Below, one piece after another: positions 25,363 to 34,409 of a stretch of DNA of 42,635 nucleotides (position 1 is the first letter of the stretch; every line of letters begins with the position of its first letter). The position numbers and the translations under genes are program-made. Below the pieces are notes generated by a model. The model had not been told where the DNA came from, did no database searches, and worked only from the letters and a program-made list of their open reading frames with translations. The stretch lies in contig CASWRE010000029.1 in the NCBI GenBank assembly GCA_949471785.1, forward strand, positions 1 through 42,635. The letters run 5' to 3'. Origin of the DNA: an uncultured Lachnospiraceae bacterium. Its GTDB lineage: Bacteria > Bacillota > Clostridia > Lachnospirales > Lachnospiraceae.

Positions 25363-27498
25363 ATGGCAAATATCAATAAGGGCGGCGAGAAACGGAAAAG
25401 TCTCTCCGAACGCCAGAAAAAAATTCTTCAGATATTGGTCAAAATGGCGCCGAATCCGGTGACGGTCTCCGTGATCTCCGAGCGGCTGAGTGTCTCGTCC
25501 CGCACGATTTTGCGGGATGTGGCGGTTCTGGAAAAGTGGATGGATGAAAATGATTTCCGTTTCAGCAGCAAGCCGGGGGTGGGGCTGGCCATCCATGAGG
25601 ACGCGGAACAGCTTCAATTTATAGGAGAGCTTCTGGAGGCGGAGGACGGCGCGCCGATGTGCGGGCGTCAGGAACGGCGCAGGCAGATCCTGGGTGATCT
25701 CTTTTTCGCGGACGGTCCCGTAAAGGCGTATGTGTTTGCCGCGGGCTATCACATTTCCGAGCGGACGCTGTATGAGGATCTGGATGTCCTGGACGGCTGG
25801 CTGGCTGCTTACGAGATTGAGCTGGTGCGCAGGCCGGGGATGGGGATCTTTCTGAGGGGAAGCGAGGTTTCCCTGAGGCAGGCCATTTTCAATTCCGTAT
25901 TTGAATTCTATGATCTGGACAGAATCCTGGGGATTTTGTCCGAGTATCCGGCGAAGGAAAAACGGGCGGAGCCTCAGACAAGAAATGATATGCCCGTCTT
26001 TCTTGACACGGAGACGGCCATGGAGGCGCGCAGACTTCTGGATGAGAGTGAAAAGAGGCTGCAGGTCCGCTACACGGACAGCGGAGCCATGGATCTGATT
26101 ATACGGATCGCCCTGGTGATCCATCGTATGCGGCAGGGACAGACGATTACTCAGCCGCTGGAAGATTGGGAACACTGGGTTTCTTTGCCGGAGTTTGCGG
26201 TGGCGGAGTATATGGAGGAGGGAATCTGTCGCAGATATTCTCTAAAACCTTCTGCCTATGAGCGAGGTTACATAGCGGCTCATTTGTCTCTGGCCCGTAT
26301 CTGGTTTCGGGCATCCGGCAGTGCGGACCCCCTGGAGACCATGAATGTGCGCCAGATCGTCATGTCCATGACGGGGGTTGCGGAACGGCTCACGGGGATT
26401 CCGTTTAAATCCTGTGGTACGATGGTCGAGGATCTGGTGAACCATGTCAGTACCATGTTAAAGAGGATACCCATGAATATGATCGTGGAGAATTCTCAGA
26501 CCGAGGAAGTCCGGCAGAGTTACCCGGAGATCTATTCGGCGGTGGAGACTGCCTGTCAGGTGCTGAAAGAATGGGTGGCGCCCCATGAGGTGCAGGCGGC
26601 GGATGTGGGACTGATCGCGATGCATTTTGCGGCGGCGGCGGAGAGACTTCAGGAAAACGCCCAGAAAATCGCGGTGGTGGTGGTATGCCCCACCGGCGTG
26701 GGCAGTTCCCGGATGCTGGCGGCCAGCCTGGCCAAAGCTTTTCATAACATAGAGATCCGTGATGTGATTTCGGCCTTTTCCATTGATAAGGAAAAGCTGC
26801 GCAGGCAGGGAATCGACCTAATTATTTCCACCATAGAGCTGCATACGGATTTTCCCTGGCTGTGTGTGGGAAAGGTGCTGCGGGTGCAGGATAAGATGAT
26901 GCTGCAGCGGGAGATGGAGACCATCAATCGCAATCGCCTGCAGCAGAAAACCAGGCGTCCCGATCAGGTGGCGGTGAAGGACAGGGCGGACATATGCCGG
27001 ATTTCCGGTATCGGCGCGGAAATCGTGGAAATCCTGCAGAACTTTAAGATTGTGGATGTACGGAGTGTACAGAACCGTCGGGAGCTCATTGAGCAGGCGT
27101 CCCTGGTATTCGCGCCGGATCAGGCCGTGGCAAAGAGGATTGCCCGGGGTTTTCGGCGGCGGGAGGAGCTGGGAGATACTTTTATTGAGGGGATGAATAT
27201 CTGCCTGTTCCACTGTAAGACGGATGTGGTGAGTCACAGCCGGTTTGGCTATTTGCGTCTGTTATCCCCGCTGCAGGCCGGAGCGTTTACCATAGAAGGC
27301 GCGGTGATCATGCTGGCGCCGGAGGGCGAGCAGTACCTGGAGCCCGTCAGCAGGCTCAGCGCGTTATTGATAGAAGAAGAACGATTTTTCCAGGCGCTTC
27401 GAGGCGGCGACACGTCGGGGGGCACGGCGCTGGCCGAGCAGGCGCTTGTAAAATATTTTCAACATGCTATATCAAAAAGAAGAGGAGGAATTGAGTGA
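25363..27498 (+). CDS. mtlR: MtlR-type PTS-regulated transcriptional activator
   Basis: The product (711 residues) has the full MtlR domain order: an N-terminal helix-turn-helix (MAPNPVTVSVISERLSVSSR), a second winged-helix segment, two PTS regulation domains (about residues 195-410, with IALVIHRMRQ and VGLIAMHFAAAAERL), an EIIB-Gat-like domain with Cys in VVCPTGVGSSRML, and a C-terminal EIIA-like domain with His in LFHCKTDVVSHSRFG. PTS phosphorylation of these sites tunes activity to mannitol uptake and carbon status in known MtlR proteins. It is the first gene of the operon, followed by mtlA after 1 base; the mtlA ribosome site lies inside its last codons. Confidence 0.92.
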   Translation: MANINKGGEKRKSLSERQKKILQILVKMAPNPVTVSVISERLSVSSRTILRDVAVLEKWMDENDFRFSSKPGVGLAIHEDAEQLQFIGELLEAEDGAPMCGRQERRRQILGDLFFADGPVKAYVFAAGYHISERTLYEDLDVLDGWLAAYEIELVRRPGMGIFLRGSEVSLRQAIFNSVFEFYDLDRILGILSEYPAKEKRAEPQTRNDMPVFLDTETAMEARRLLDESEKRLQVRYTDSGAMDLIIRIALVIHRMRQGQTITQPLEDWEHWVSLPEFAVAEYMEEGICRRYSLKPSAYERGYIAAHLSLARIWFRASGSADPLETMNVRQIVMSMTGVAERLTGIPFKSCGTMVEDLVNHVSTMLKRIPMNMIVENSQTEEVRQSYPEIYSAVETACQVLKEWVAPHEVQAADVGLIAMHFAAAAERLQENAQKIAVVVVCPTGVGSSRMLAASLAKAFHNIEIRDVISAFSIDKEKLRRQGIDLIISTIELHTDFPWLCVGKVLRVQDKMMLQREMETINRNRLQQKTRRPDQVAVKDRADICRISGIGAEIVEILQNFKIVDVRSVQNRRELIEQASLVFAPDQAVAKRIARGFRRREELGDTFIEGMNICLFHCKTDVVSHSRFGYLRLLSPLQAGAFTIEGAVIMLAPEGEQYLEPVSRLSALLIEEERFFQALRGGDTSGGTALAEQALVKYFQHAISKRRGGIE

Positions 27499-27499
27499 G

Positions 27500-29356
27500 A
27501 TGAAAAACAAAGTACAGGCATTTGGAAAGTTTCTTTCCGGAATGGTCATGCCGAATATCGGCGCCTTTATCGCATGGGGATTTTTGGCGGCGCTGTTCAT
27601 TGACACCGGTTGGATTCCCAACGCTCAGTTAAGTTCTATGGTCAGTCCGGTTTTGACATACCTGCTGCCGATCCTGATCGCCAGCCAGGGCGGAAAGATG
27701 GTGGGCGGCGACAGAGGACGTGTGATCGGCGCTATCGCCGTGGTCGGCTGTATCTGCGGGTCCGAGTATACCATGCTGATGGGCGCTATGGTGATGGGCC
27801 CCCTGGCCGGCTGGGTGATCAAGAAATTTGACGAGGCCATGGACGGCCATATGCCCACCGGTTTTGAGATGCTGATCAACAACTTTTCCGTAGGTATCCT
27901 GGGTCTTATTTTGGCTATCCTGGGCTATTACGGGATCGGCCCGATCATGTCGGCGATTTTAGGCGTGTTGGCCGCGGGCGTGAATGTTTTGATTAACAAT
28001 AGCCTGCTGCCTCTGGTATCGGTGTTCCTGGAGCCGGCCAAGGTGCTGTTTTTAAATAACGCCATCAATCACGGCGTGTTTACCCCCTTGGGCAGCCAGC
28101 AGGTGGAGGAGCTGGGACGGTCGATCATGTATATGCTGGAGTCTAATCCCGGCCCGGGCCTGGGCGTGCTGTTGGCCTATTGGGCGTTCTCCAAAGATCC
28201 GGCTACCAAAAGTTCCGCGCCAGGTGCGGTTATTATCCATTTCCTCGGCGGCATCCACGAGATTTATTTTCCGTATGTGTTGATGAATCCCATAGTCATT
28301 GTGGCTCCCATGGCAGGTAATGCCTGCGCTATTTTGTTCTATCTGATTACCGGCGCCGGATTGAACGGCCCCGCCTCGCCAGGTTCCATTATCGCATTTA
28401 TGATGATGACTCCGAAAACGCAGATGCTGGTTTCTGCTCTGGGCGTACTGATCGCGGCAGGCGTTTCTTTCTTGGTTGCCAGCCCGATTATCCGTGCTTC
28501 GGGGAGCAAGAGTCTGGCTGAGGCCCAGAGTCAGGTAAGCTCCATGAAAGCGGAAGCTAAAGGGCAGACGGCCCCCGCCGGCGCAGTAAAGGTCACTGGT
28601 GAGATCCGCAAAATCGTATTCGCCTGCGATGCGGGTATGGGCTCTTCGGCCATGGGCGCTACCAAGTTCCGCAACAGGATCAAAGCGATCCGCCCGGATA
28701 TCACGGTAACTAATACTTCCGTAGACAATGTTCCCGGTGATGCGGATATCGTCGTGTGTCAGACGATCCTGCAGGACCGCGCGGCAAAATCCGCGCCCCA
28801 GGCGCAGCTTGTCACCATCGGCAATTTCCTGGCAGATCCGGCCCTGGACGCCCTGTTTGAACAGGTGACTGTCAGTACGACGGCCCCGGCGGCCCCGATA
28901 GAAGAGAAGCCGGCAGAGCCGGAGAAGAAGAGCGACAGGGGCTTGTTGGTGAAGGAAGGCATTCTGCTGGGACAGAAGGCGGACACAAAAGAGGAAGCGA
29001 TTCAGGCGGCGGGCGAACTGCTCCATAAGCTGGGCTATGTGGACGCGTCCTACATTCCCGCCATGCAGGAGCGTGAGAAGCTGGCCACCACGTACATGGG
29101 TATGGGTATCGCCATCCCCCACGGCACATCCCAGGCCAAAGGTACGGTGAAAAAGAGCGGTATTGTCGTGCTCCAGTACCCCGACGGCGTTCCCTTTGGT
29201 GATGAGAAAGCAAACCTGGTGTTCGGTATTGCCGGCGTGGGCGACGAGCATCTGGAGATCCTCAGCAATATCTGTGGAGCCCTTGAGGACGAGGAGATCA
29301 TGGAAGCGCTGCTGACGGCAAAAGATCCCGCTGTTGTCCTTGAAAAATTGGGATAA
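27500..29356 (+). CDS. mtlA: Mannitol-specific PTS enzyme IICBA
   Basis: The product (618 residues) fuses the three mannitol PTS parts: a membrane EIIC domain (about residues 1-345, with GKFLSGMVMPNIGAFIAWG and GGIHEIYFPYVLMNP), an EIIB domain with active Cys in VFACDAGMGSSAMGA, a Pro/Glu linker (PAAPIEEKPAEPEKK), and an EIIA domain with active His in GMGIAIPHGTSQAKG. It imports mannitol as mannitol-1-P. Many Firmicutes split EIIA off as MtlF; here it is fused, as in E. coli. ATG 27500 is preferred over TTG 27491, which would be only 2 bases from the AGGAGG site. Confidence 0.96.
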   Translation: MKNKVQAFGKFLSGMVMPNIGAFIAWGFLAALFIDTGWIPNAQLSSMVSPVLTYLLPILIASQGGKMVGGDRGRVIGAIAVVGCICGSEYTMLMGAMVMGPLAGWVIKKFDEAMDGHMPTGFEMLINNFSVGILGLILAILGYYGIGPIMSAILGVLAAGVNVLINNSLLPLVSVFLEPAKVLFLNNAINHGVFTPLGSQQVEELGRSIMYMLESNPGPGLGVLLAYWAFSKDPATKSSAPGAVIIHFLGGIHEIYFPYVLMNPIVIVAPMAGNACAILFYLITGAGLNGPASPGSIIAFMMMTPKTQMLVSALGVLIAAGVSFLVASPIIRASGSKSLAEAQSQVSSMKAEAKGQTAPAGAVKVTGEIRKIVFACDAGMGSSAMGATKFRNRIKAIRPDITVTNTSVDNVPGDADIVVCQTILQDRAAKSAPQAQLVTIGNFLADPALDALFEQVTVSTTAPAAPIEEKPAEPEKKSDRGLLVKEGILLGQKADTKEEAIQAAGELLHKLGYVDASYIPAMQEREKLATTYMGMGIAIPHGTSQAKGTVKKSGIVVLQYPDGVPFGDEKANLVFGIAGVGDEHLEILSNICGALEDEEIMEALLTAKDPAVVLEKLG

Positions 29357-29399
29357 ATATGTTCTGATTAGATTAGTTTCGGAAAGAAGGTAGATAAAA

Positions 29400-30545
29400 A
29401 TGAAAACTGCAATTCAATTTGGCGCAGGCAATATCGGACGCGGATTTATTGGGATGCTGCTGGCTCAGGCAGGATACCATGTGGTGTTTGCCGATGTAAA
29501 CCCGGTAATTATCGACCGTCTGGCTCAGGATAAAGCCTACACGGTCCATATCATGGACGTAGAGAAGGAGGATCACAGGATTACCGATGTGGACGGCATC
29601 ATGTCCAACGGCCCGGAGATTCTGGACGCTATCCGGGACGCCGAGATCATCACCACGGCGGTGGGCCTGACGATACTGCCCCGCATTGCCCCCACGATCG
29701 CGGCGGGTATCAAAGCCCGCAAAGAGAGCGGGTCTGAGGAGCCCCTGAACCTGATTGCCTGTGAGAACGCTATCCGCGCCAGTTCGCAGCTAAAGGAACA
29801 TGTGTACGCGGCTCTGAATGATGAGGAGCGGGCTTACTGCGACAAGTATGTGGGATTCCCGGACTGCTCTGTGGACCGTATTGTGCCGCCGGTGCGCAAC
29901 GAGATCCCCACAGACGTGGTGGTGGAGAATTACTACGAGTGGAATGTGGAGAAGGCTTCTTTCAAGGGGGATATCCCCCAGATCGCAGGTATGAATCTGG
30001 CGGAGGATCTGATGGCTTACATCGAGAGAAAGCTGTTTACGTTGAATACGGGACACTGTATCACCGCCTATATGGGTGTGATCAGGGGATATGAGACCAT
30101 TAGCGAGGCCATCGCCGACCCGGAGATCTACGGGCTGGTGCACGAGGCCATGGAGCAGTCCGGCGCTGGCCTGGTGAAAAAGCATCATTTTGATCCCGAA
30201 GCCCATGCCTACTATATCGAGAAGATTATCGGCCGTTTTAAAAATCCCTATCTGCAGGATGACGTCACCCGCGTGGGCAGGGAACCGCTGCGCAAGCTGA
30301 GCGCCACGGACCGTCTGGTCAAGCCCACGATGACCGCCATGGAGTACGGCCTTCCGGTGGATAAACTGATCCTCGGCATCGGCGCGGCCCTGCACTATGA
30401 CAATCCGGAGGATGAGCAGAGCGTTAAGCTGCAGAAGATGATTAAAGATAGCGGCGTTGTGGACGCTTTCCGCGAGGTTTCCGGCGTCACCGATGAAAAA
30501 ATACTGGCTCAGGTAAAAGAGGCGTATGATTCGGTGAAAAAATAA
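29400..30545 (+). CDS. mtlD: Mannitol-1-phosphate 5-dehydrogenase
   Basis: A 381-residue MtlD that oxidises mannitol-1-P to fructose-6-P with NAD+. The N-terminal dinucleotide motif is FGAGNIGRGFIGMLL, with VFADVNP at the end of the second strand. Family motifs include KLFTLNTGHCITAYMG and VGREPLRKLSATDRL. Its product feeds the pgi and glmS reactions encoded upstream in this window. It lies 43 bases after mtlA; AGAAGG precedes the ATG. Confidence 0.97.
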   Translation: MKTAIQFGAGNIGRGFIGMLLAQAGYHVVFADVNPVIIDRLAQDKAYTVHIMDVEKEDHRITDVDGIMSNGPEILDAIRDAEIITTAVGLTILPRIAPTIAAGIKARKESGSEEPLNLIACENAIRASSQLKEHVYAALNDEERAYCDKYVGFPDCSVDRIVPPVRNEIPTDVVVENYYEWNVEKASFKGDIPQIAGMNLAEDLMAYIERKLFTLNTGHCITAYMGVIRGYETISEAIADPEIYGLVHEAMEQSGAGLVKKHHFDPEAHAYYIEKIIGRFKNPYLQDDVTRVGREPLRKLSATDRLVKPTMTAMEYGLPVDKLILGIGAALHYDNPEDEQSVKLQKMIKDSGVVDAFREVSGVTDEKILAQVKEAYDSVKK

Positions 30546-30593
30546 ATATATACTTTACTGTAGATTGTACAGGAATGGATCGGAGGTGCGGGC

Positions 30594-30872
30594 ATGCTCA
30601 CGAAGATAATTTGGCTTTCAGAAAAAGTGGGCTTCCATGCCCGCTCTGCCGGCCAGGTGGCGGCTGCGGCGCGAAAATACAGGAGTATGATCACGCTGCA
30701 GAGCGATGAATGGATGGCCGACGCAAAAAGCGCCCTGTCGGTGATGCGCCTGGGTTTCCCGCCAGGGGGCCGGGTGGATATTATTACGGACGGAGCAGAT
30801 GAGGCGGAGGCGCTGGAAGCACTGGAACAAATCGTCCAGTCTGTCGAGCCGGTGCAGATATACAGTGAGTAA
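30594..30872 (+). CDS. HPr-like phosphocarrier paralogue with His15 and Ser46
   Basis: A 92-residue HPr-fold protein. His15 lies in GFHARSAG (the usual Pro after Arg is Ser), and the regulatory-site region reads DAKSALSVMRLG with Ser at residue 46. It is therefore able in principle to accept phosphate from EI at His15 and from HPr kinase at Ser46. It differs strongly from the canonical HPr encoded 150 bases downstream. GGAGGTG precedes the ATG. It could be a regulatory HPr/Crh-like protein or a carrier dedicated to the mannitol system; which one is not decided by sequence. Confidence 0.82.
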   Translation: MLTKIIWLSEKVGFHARSAGQVAAAARKYRSMITLQSDEWMADAKSALSVMRLGFPPGGRVDIITDGADEAEALEALEQIVQSVEPVQIYSE

Positions 30873-31024
30873 GTAATGGCCCGGCGCGGGTCAAAGCGCC
30901 TGCTGACGGGACCGTGTGACCATGAAAGCGGCAAACGGCGGTATGAGTAAAGGATGAACTGCCGGAGGGAGAAATCCCGGGCAGATGAATCAATAAATTA
31001 AAAAACGAAAAGGAGAATAGTAGT

Positions 31025-31273
31025 ATGAGTTCATTTGATTTTACAGTAAAAGATCCCGAAGGTATCCATGCGCGTCCGGCAGGAATTATCGTAAACGCGG
31101 CTAAAGGTCTGGCGGGCGATATCAAGATCACCAAAGGTGAGAAGACCATCGACGCCAAAAAGCTGTTTGCCCTTATGGGACTGGGCGTAAAGAGCGGAGA
31201 GACGATCACGGCCTCCAGCGAGGATGAGGCTAGCCTGGCAGAGTTTAAAAAAGTTCTGGAAGAAAATCTGTAA
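31025..31273 (+). CDS. ptsH: Phosphocarrier protein HPr lacking Ser46
   Basis: An 82-residue HPr with the canonical active-site GIHARPAG around His15, which carries phosphate from EI to sugar-specific EIIA domains. At the usual regulatory site it reads DAKKLFALMGLG: residue 46 is Lys, not Ser. It therefore cannot be phosphorylated there by HPr kinase and should be blind to CcpA-type carbon control through that route. AAAAGGAGAA precedes the ATG. It precedes ptsI by 31 bases. Confidence 0.92.
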   Translation: MSSFDFTVKDPEGIHARPAGIIVNAAKGLAGDIKITKGEKTIDAKKLFALMGLGVKSGETITASSEDEASLAEFKKVLEENL

Positions 31274-31304
31274 TTTCTATGACGTTTGCGAAGGGGGAAA
31301 ACCC

Positions 31305-32918
31305 GTGATAGAAAAAGAAGGAAAAAAGATTTTTAACGGCATAGCCATCGGCCGGGTCAAGTTCTACTCTAAAGAAGAAAAAGAGGTCGTGCGGGTAAAA
31401 GTGGCGGATGTCGATGCGGAAGTGGCCCGGTATGAGGCGGCCCGGGACAGGGCCATTGAGCAGCTGAACGGCCTGTATGAGAAGGCTCTGGACGAGGTGG
31501 GCGAGGCGAACGCCGAGATTTTCAACGTCCATGCCATGATGCTGGAGGATGAGGATTATAACGAATCCGTGGAGAATATTATCCGTACCCAGGAGGTCAA
31601 CGCAGAGTATGCCGCGGCCACTACGGGCGACAACTTCGCTGAGATGTTCGCCAATATGGATAATGAATATTTTAAGGCCCGTGCGGCGGATGTGAAGGAT
31701 ATCACGGAGCGGGTGATCACCGTTCTCCATGGCGGCGGCAGCGGGACGGATATCGGAGACGATCCGGTAATCGTGGTGGCCGAGGATCTGGCTCCCAGCG
31801 AGACCGTCCAGATGGATAAGAGTAAGCTGCTGGCTTTCGTGACCCGTCTGGGCTCCGCCAATTCCCATACGGCGATTCTGGCCAGAACTATGGGCATCCC
31901 GGCTCTGGTGGGCGTGGATATCGACAAGGCATGGGACGGCAAGATCGCGGTGGTGGACGGCTATGAGGGCAAATTCATCGTTGACCCGGATATGGATCTG
32001 CTGGCTTCCTATTTTAAGAAAAAAGAGGCCGACGACGAGCAGAAAAAGCTTCTGCAGACATTGAAGGGCAAGGAGAATGTGACCAGGTCAGGCCAGAAGA
32101 TCAATCTGTATGCCAATATCGGCAATCCCGGAGATCTGGCCTCCGTGCTGGAGAATGACGCGGGGGGAATCGGCCTGTTCCGCAGTGAGTTCCTGTATCT
32201 GGAATCCGATACATACCCCACGGAGGAGCAGCAGTTTACGGCTTATAAGAAGGTGGTCGAGACCATGGGCGGCAAGAAGGTCATCATCCGTACTCTGGAT
32301 ATCGGCGCAGACAAACAGGTGGATTATTTTGAGCTGGATAAAGAGGATAACCCGGCGCTGGGCTATCGCGCCATCCGTATCTGTCTGACCCGGCCGGAGA
32401 TCTTCCGTACACAGCTGCGCGCCCTGTTCCGCGCCAGCGCTTTCGGCAATCTGGCCATCATGTATCCGATGATCACTTCGGTAGAAGAAGTGAAGAAGAT
32501 CAAGGCCATTTCCGAGTCCGTGAAAGACGAGCTTGTGTCGGAAGGTGTGAAGATCGGCAAGGTGGAGGAGGGAATCATGATTGAAACCCCGGCCGCTGCC
32601 GTCATCAGCGACCAGCTGGCGAAGTATGTAGACTTTTTCAGTATCGGCACCAACGATCTGACTCAGTATACCCTGGCTATTGACCGTCAGAATGCGAAAT
32701 TAGACCCGTTCTACAACGCCCATCATGAGGCGGTGCTCCGCCTGATTAAGATGGTGGCGGACAATGCCCATAAAGAGGGCATCTGGGCGGGCATCTGCGG
32801 CGAGCTGGGCGCGGATACGACGCTGACAGAAGAGTTCCTGAAAATGGGGCTTGACGAATTGTCCGTATCGCCGGGATGTATTCTGTCGGTGCGCAAAAAG
32901 ATCAGAGACACAGAATAG
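31305..32918 (+). CDS. ptsI: PTS enzyme I (phosphoenolpyruvate-protein phosphotransferase)
   Basis: The product (537 residues) has an N-terminal HPr-binding domain, the phospho-His swivelling domain (GSANSHTAILARTMGIPALVG, active His), and the C-terminal PEP-binding barrel (GIGLFRSEFLYL, and FFSIGTNDLTQYTLAIDR). It starts the PTS relay by taking phosphate from PEP and passing it to HPr. The GTG at 31305 is chosen because GGGGG lies about 7 bases upstream and the next residues (IEKEGKKIFNGIAIG) match the family start; the longer frame overlaps ptsH. It ends the operon before a very strong terminator. Confidence 0.96.
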   Translation: MIEKEGKKIFNGIAIGRVKFYSKEEKEVVRVKVADVDAEVARYEAARDRAIEQLNGLYEKALDEVGEANAEIFNVHAMMLEDEDYNESVENIIRTQEVNAEYAAATTGDNFAEMFANMDNEYFKARAADVKDITERVITVLHGGGSGTDIGDDPVIVVAEDLAPSETVQMDKSKLLAFVTRLGSANSHTAILARTMGIPALVGVDIDKAWDGKIAVVDGYEGKFIVDPDMDLLASYFKKKEADDEQKKLLQTLKGKENVTRSGQKINLYANIGNPGDLASVLENDAGGIGLFRSEFLYLESDTYPTEEQQFTAYKKVVETMGGKKVIIRTLDIGADKQVDYFELDKEDNPALGYRAIRICLTRPEIFRTQLRALFRASAFGNLAIMYPMITSVEEVKKIKAISESVKDELVSEGVKIGKVEEGIMIETPAAAVISDQLAKYVDFFSIGTNDLTQYTLAIDRQNAKLDPFYNAHHEAVLRLIKMVADNAHKEGIWAGICGELGADTTLTEEFLKMGLDELSVSPGCILSVRKKIRDTE

Positions 32919-32967
32919 GATCGTGTATTCCGGACGCTTCCCGGGCCGGAATACCGGTATATAAGTA

Positions 32968-33018
32968 ACTGCCGCAGGGCTTTGTTCCGTATGGTACAAA
33001 GCCCTGCGGCAGTTTTTT
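32968..33018 (+). terminator. Strong bidirectional terminator between ptsI and fucU
   Basis: ACTGCCGCAGGGCTTTGT (32968-32985) pairs perfectly with ACAAAGCCCTGCGGCAGT (32996-33013), 18 base pairs with a 10-base loop, followed by TTTTTT. Confidence 0.95.
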
Positions 33019-33068
33019 GCCTGAACATGGAAACATCAGGCTATCGGCTTTTTCTGCAGAATATGGCA

Positions 33069-33527
33069 TTACTGGTTGATCACAACGCCTTTGCGCAGAA
33101 TGATGTTGGCGTAGATGGCAGTCTCGCTGGTCATAATCACAAGAGTGGAGTTTTCCTTTGTCTTCTTGTAGAAATCCCATTTATTGATCTCTTCAAAGCA
33201 TTCGGCGCCCCGGGAATCGTGTTTGGCTACGATCTCTTTGTAGGTGTCCCAGATCGGAGTCTTGGCGTCGTCGCCGGGTTCCACAGCCATCAGGGTACAG
33301 GGAGGCACCATGACGCCCTCGGCATTGGGATAGGTATCCAGGGGCATGACCTGCAGGATAGCGTCCAGAATTTCGGGAACACCGTGTCCGTCTAAACGGA
33401 TCACCCGTTTACCGTAGGTGTGGCCGGGGAAATTGCCGTCGCCGATGGTCAGCTCGTCCGTGTGGCCCATTTCGTCAAGAACTTTCAAAAGTTCCGGTGA
33501 TAAGATGTTCGGTATGCCTTTTAACAT
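33069..33527 (-). CDS. fucU: L-fucose mutarotase (RbsD/FucU family)
   Basis: A 152-residue RbsD/FucU-family protein. The catalytic-region signature MGHTDELTIGDGNFPGHTYG lies near residues 20-39, and the C-terminal TSETAIYANIILRKG carries the conserved Tyr/Asn of the active site. FucU interconverts the alpha and beta anomers of L-fucose, the former being the FucI substrate. The sequence favours FucU over RbsD (length and the DGHGVPEILDAIL region). It is transcribed alone, 18 kb from fucI, so it may serve the same pathway without sharing its operon. AAAGGA precedes the ATG. Confidence 0.85.
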   Translation of the reverse strand: MLKGIPNILSPELLKVLDEMGHTDELTIGDGNFPGHTYGKRVIRLDGHGVPEILDAILQVMPLDTYPNAEGVMVPPCTLMAVEPGDDAKTPIWDTYKEIVAKHDSRGAECFEEINKWDFYKKTKENSTLVIMTSETAIYANIILRKGVVINQ

Positions 33528-33541
33528 AATATGTCCTTTCT

Positions 33542-33573
33542 GGTCCCTCCAGGGACCGCTCCCCGCAGGGGAG
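33542..33573 (-). other. Two adjacent hairpins in the fucU leader
   Basis: GGTCCCTCCAGGGACC (33542-33557) and CTCCCCGCAGGGGAG (33559-33573) are near-perfect short palindromes one base apart, immediately before the fucU ribosome site. They may stabilise the mRNA 5-prime end or bind a regulator. Confidence 0.45.
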
Positions 33574-33671
33574 ATTTTACGTTACTGTTATTGTACCGTA
33601 TTTGGACAAAGGCCGCAATCTTTAAATTACATTTATTCCCATCGGTATAAGGTCTGGTTATTTTCACACCC

Positions 33672-33704
33672 GAGCCGGAGAAAAAAATTACGGCTCTTTT
33701 TTTT
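33672..33704 (+). terminator. Plus-strand terminator-like hairpin overlapping the end of a minus-strand gene
   Basis: GAGCCG (33672-33677) and CGGCTC (33691-33696) flank a 13-base A-rich loop and are followed by eight T. The T run is on the plus strand, yet no plus-strand gene ends here. Confidence 0.5.
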
Positions 33705-34008
33705 CTGTGTCGTCTGTTTTGTCGTCGGCCGCCGGTTCTTCGGAAACGGGCTCTTCGTTATTTCCTTCCGGAGTCGTTTCGTTTTCCGGCGATTCCGTCT
33801 GGCTGTTCCGCGATTCCCTGAGTATATTGCGCAGAGCGTCGAGGATGAAAAAGACGCCGGCCACAATAAATACCGCGATGCCAATGATGAAAACAATTCC
33901 CGAGGTTTCACCGGAGCGCAGGCCGCCGATCAGGCTCCAGGAGAGATAGAGAAGATATATTCCCGCGAGAATCCGTATCATATAGCGAAAACTGTTGTTA
34001 CCCTGCAT
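33688..34008 (-). CDS. Small membrane protein with acidic tail, unknown function
   Basis: The product (106 residues) is not recognised. It has two hydrophobic segments (ILAGIYLLYLSWSLIGGL and SGIVFIIGIAVFIVAGVFFI) and a C-terminal 45 residues rich in Glu, Asp, Thr and Pro, which is probably cytoplasmic and disordered. The ATG at 34008 is chosen for AAAGGA 9 bases upstream; an upstream in-frame ATG at 34071 lacks a site. It is monocistronic. Confidence 0.65.
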   Translation of the reverse strand: MQGNNSFRYMIRILAGIYLLYLSWSLIGGLRSGETSGIVFIIGIAVFIVAGVFFILDALRNILRESRNSQTESPENETTPEGNNEEPVSEEPAADDKTDDTEKKEP

Positions 34009-34099
34009 AATTTCGTTCCTTTCTGTACATCTCTTTTTCGCCATTATACACACAATATCGACAAAAAACAATAGCCCCCCATATTTTCCCTTTTATGGA

Positions 34100-34130
34100 G
34101 GCCGCAGGGTGTGCAGCGGCCGTTTTTTTC
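34100..34130 (+). terminator. Orphan plus-strand terminator
   Basis: GGCCGC (34100-34105) and GCGGCC (34116-34121) form a 6-base-pair GC stem with a 10-base loop, followed by GTTTTTTT. It is upstream of the next plus-strand gene and downstream of none. Confidence 0.55.
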
Positions 34131-34246
34131 TCAAAGTGACAGATCTCTCACATAAAAGTCACGGAATTGTCAGATGGAAACATTATGATAAAGACAGATG
34201 GAAAAAAGTCAACAAAAATATAGGGAAAATGATGGAGAAAGGATAC

Positions 34247-34402
34247 ATGGATAAGATAAAATTTATTGTCAGTGGAGTGGTATTTCTTGCAGGCGGTTCG
34301 GTATTTTGCGTATTGCTGGTATTGTTGGCGATTTTAAATATAGCGGCCAGTATGGTCGGCGGTATGGCGGATTTTTTACTCACGAAAATGGAAAGGAGAT
34401 AA
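34247..34402 (+). CDS. 51-residue single-pass membrane protein, unknown function
   Basis: MDKIKFIVSGVVFLAGGS opens a product made of one long hydrophobic span (VVFLAGGSVFCVLLVLLAILNIAA) flanked by charged ends (KTMERR-like basic tail). GAAAGGA precedes the ATG. Its last codons contain the AAGGAG ribosome site of the next gene, which starts 7 bases on, so the two are probably made together. A partner or regulator role for the peptidoglycan glycosyltransferase is an inference from that coupling. Confidence 0.6.
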   Translation: MDKIKFIVSGVVFLAGGSVFCVLLVLLAILNIAASMVGGMADFLLTKMERR

Positions 34403-34409
34403 ATACACT

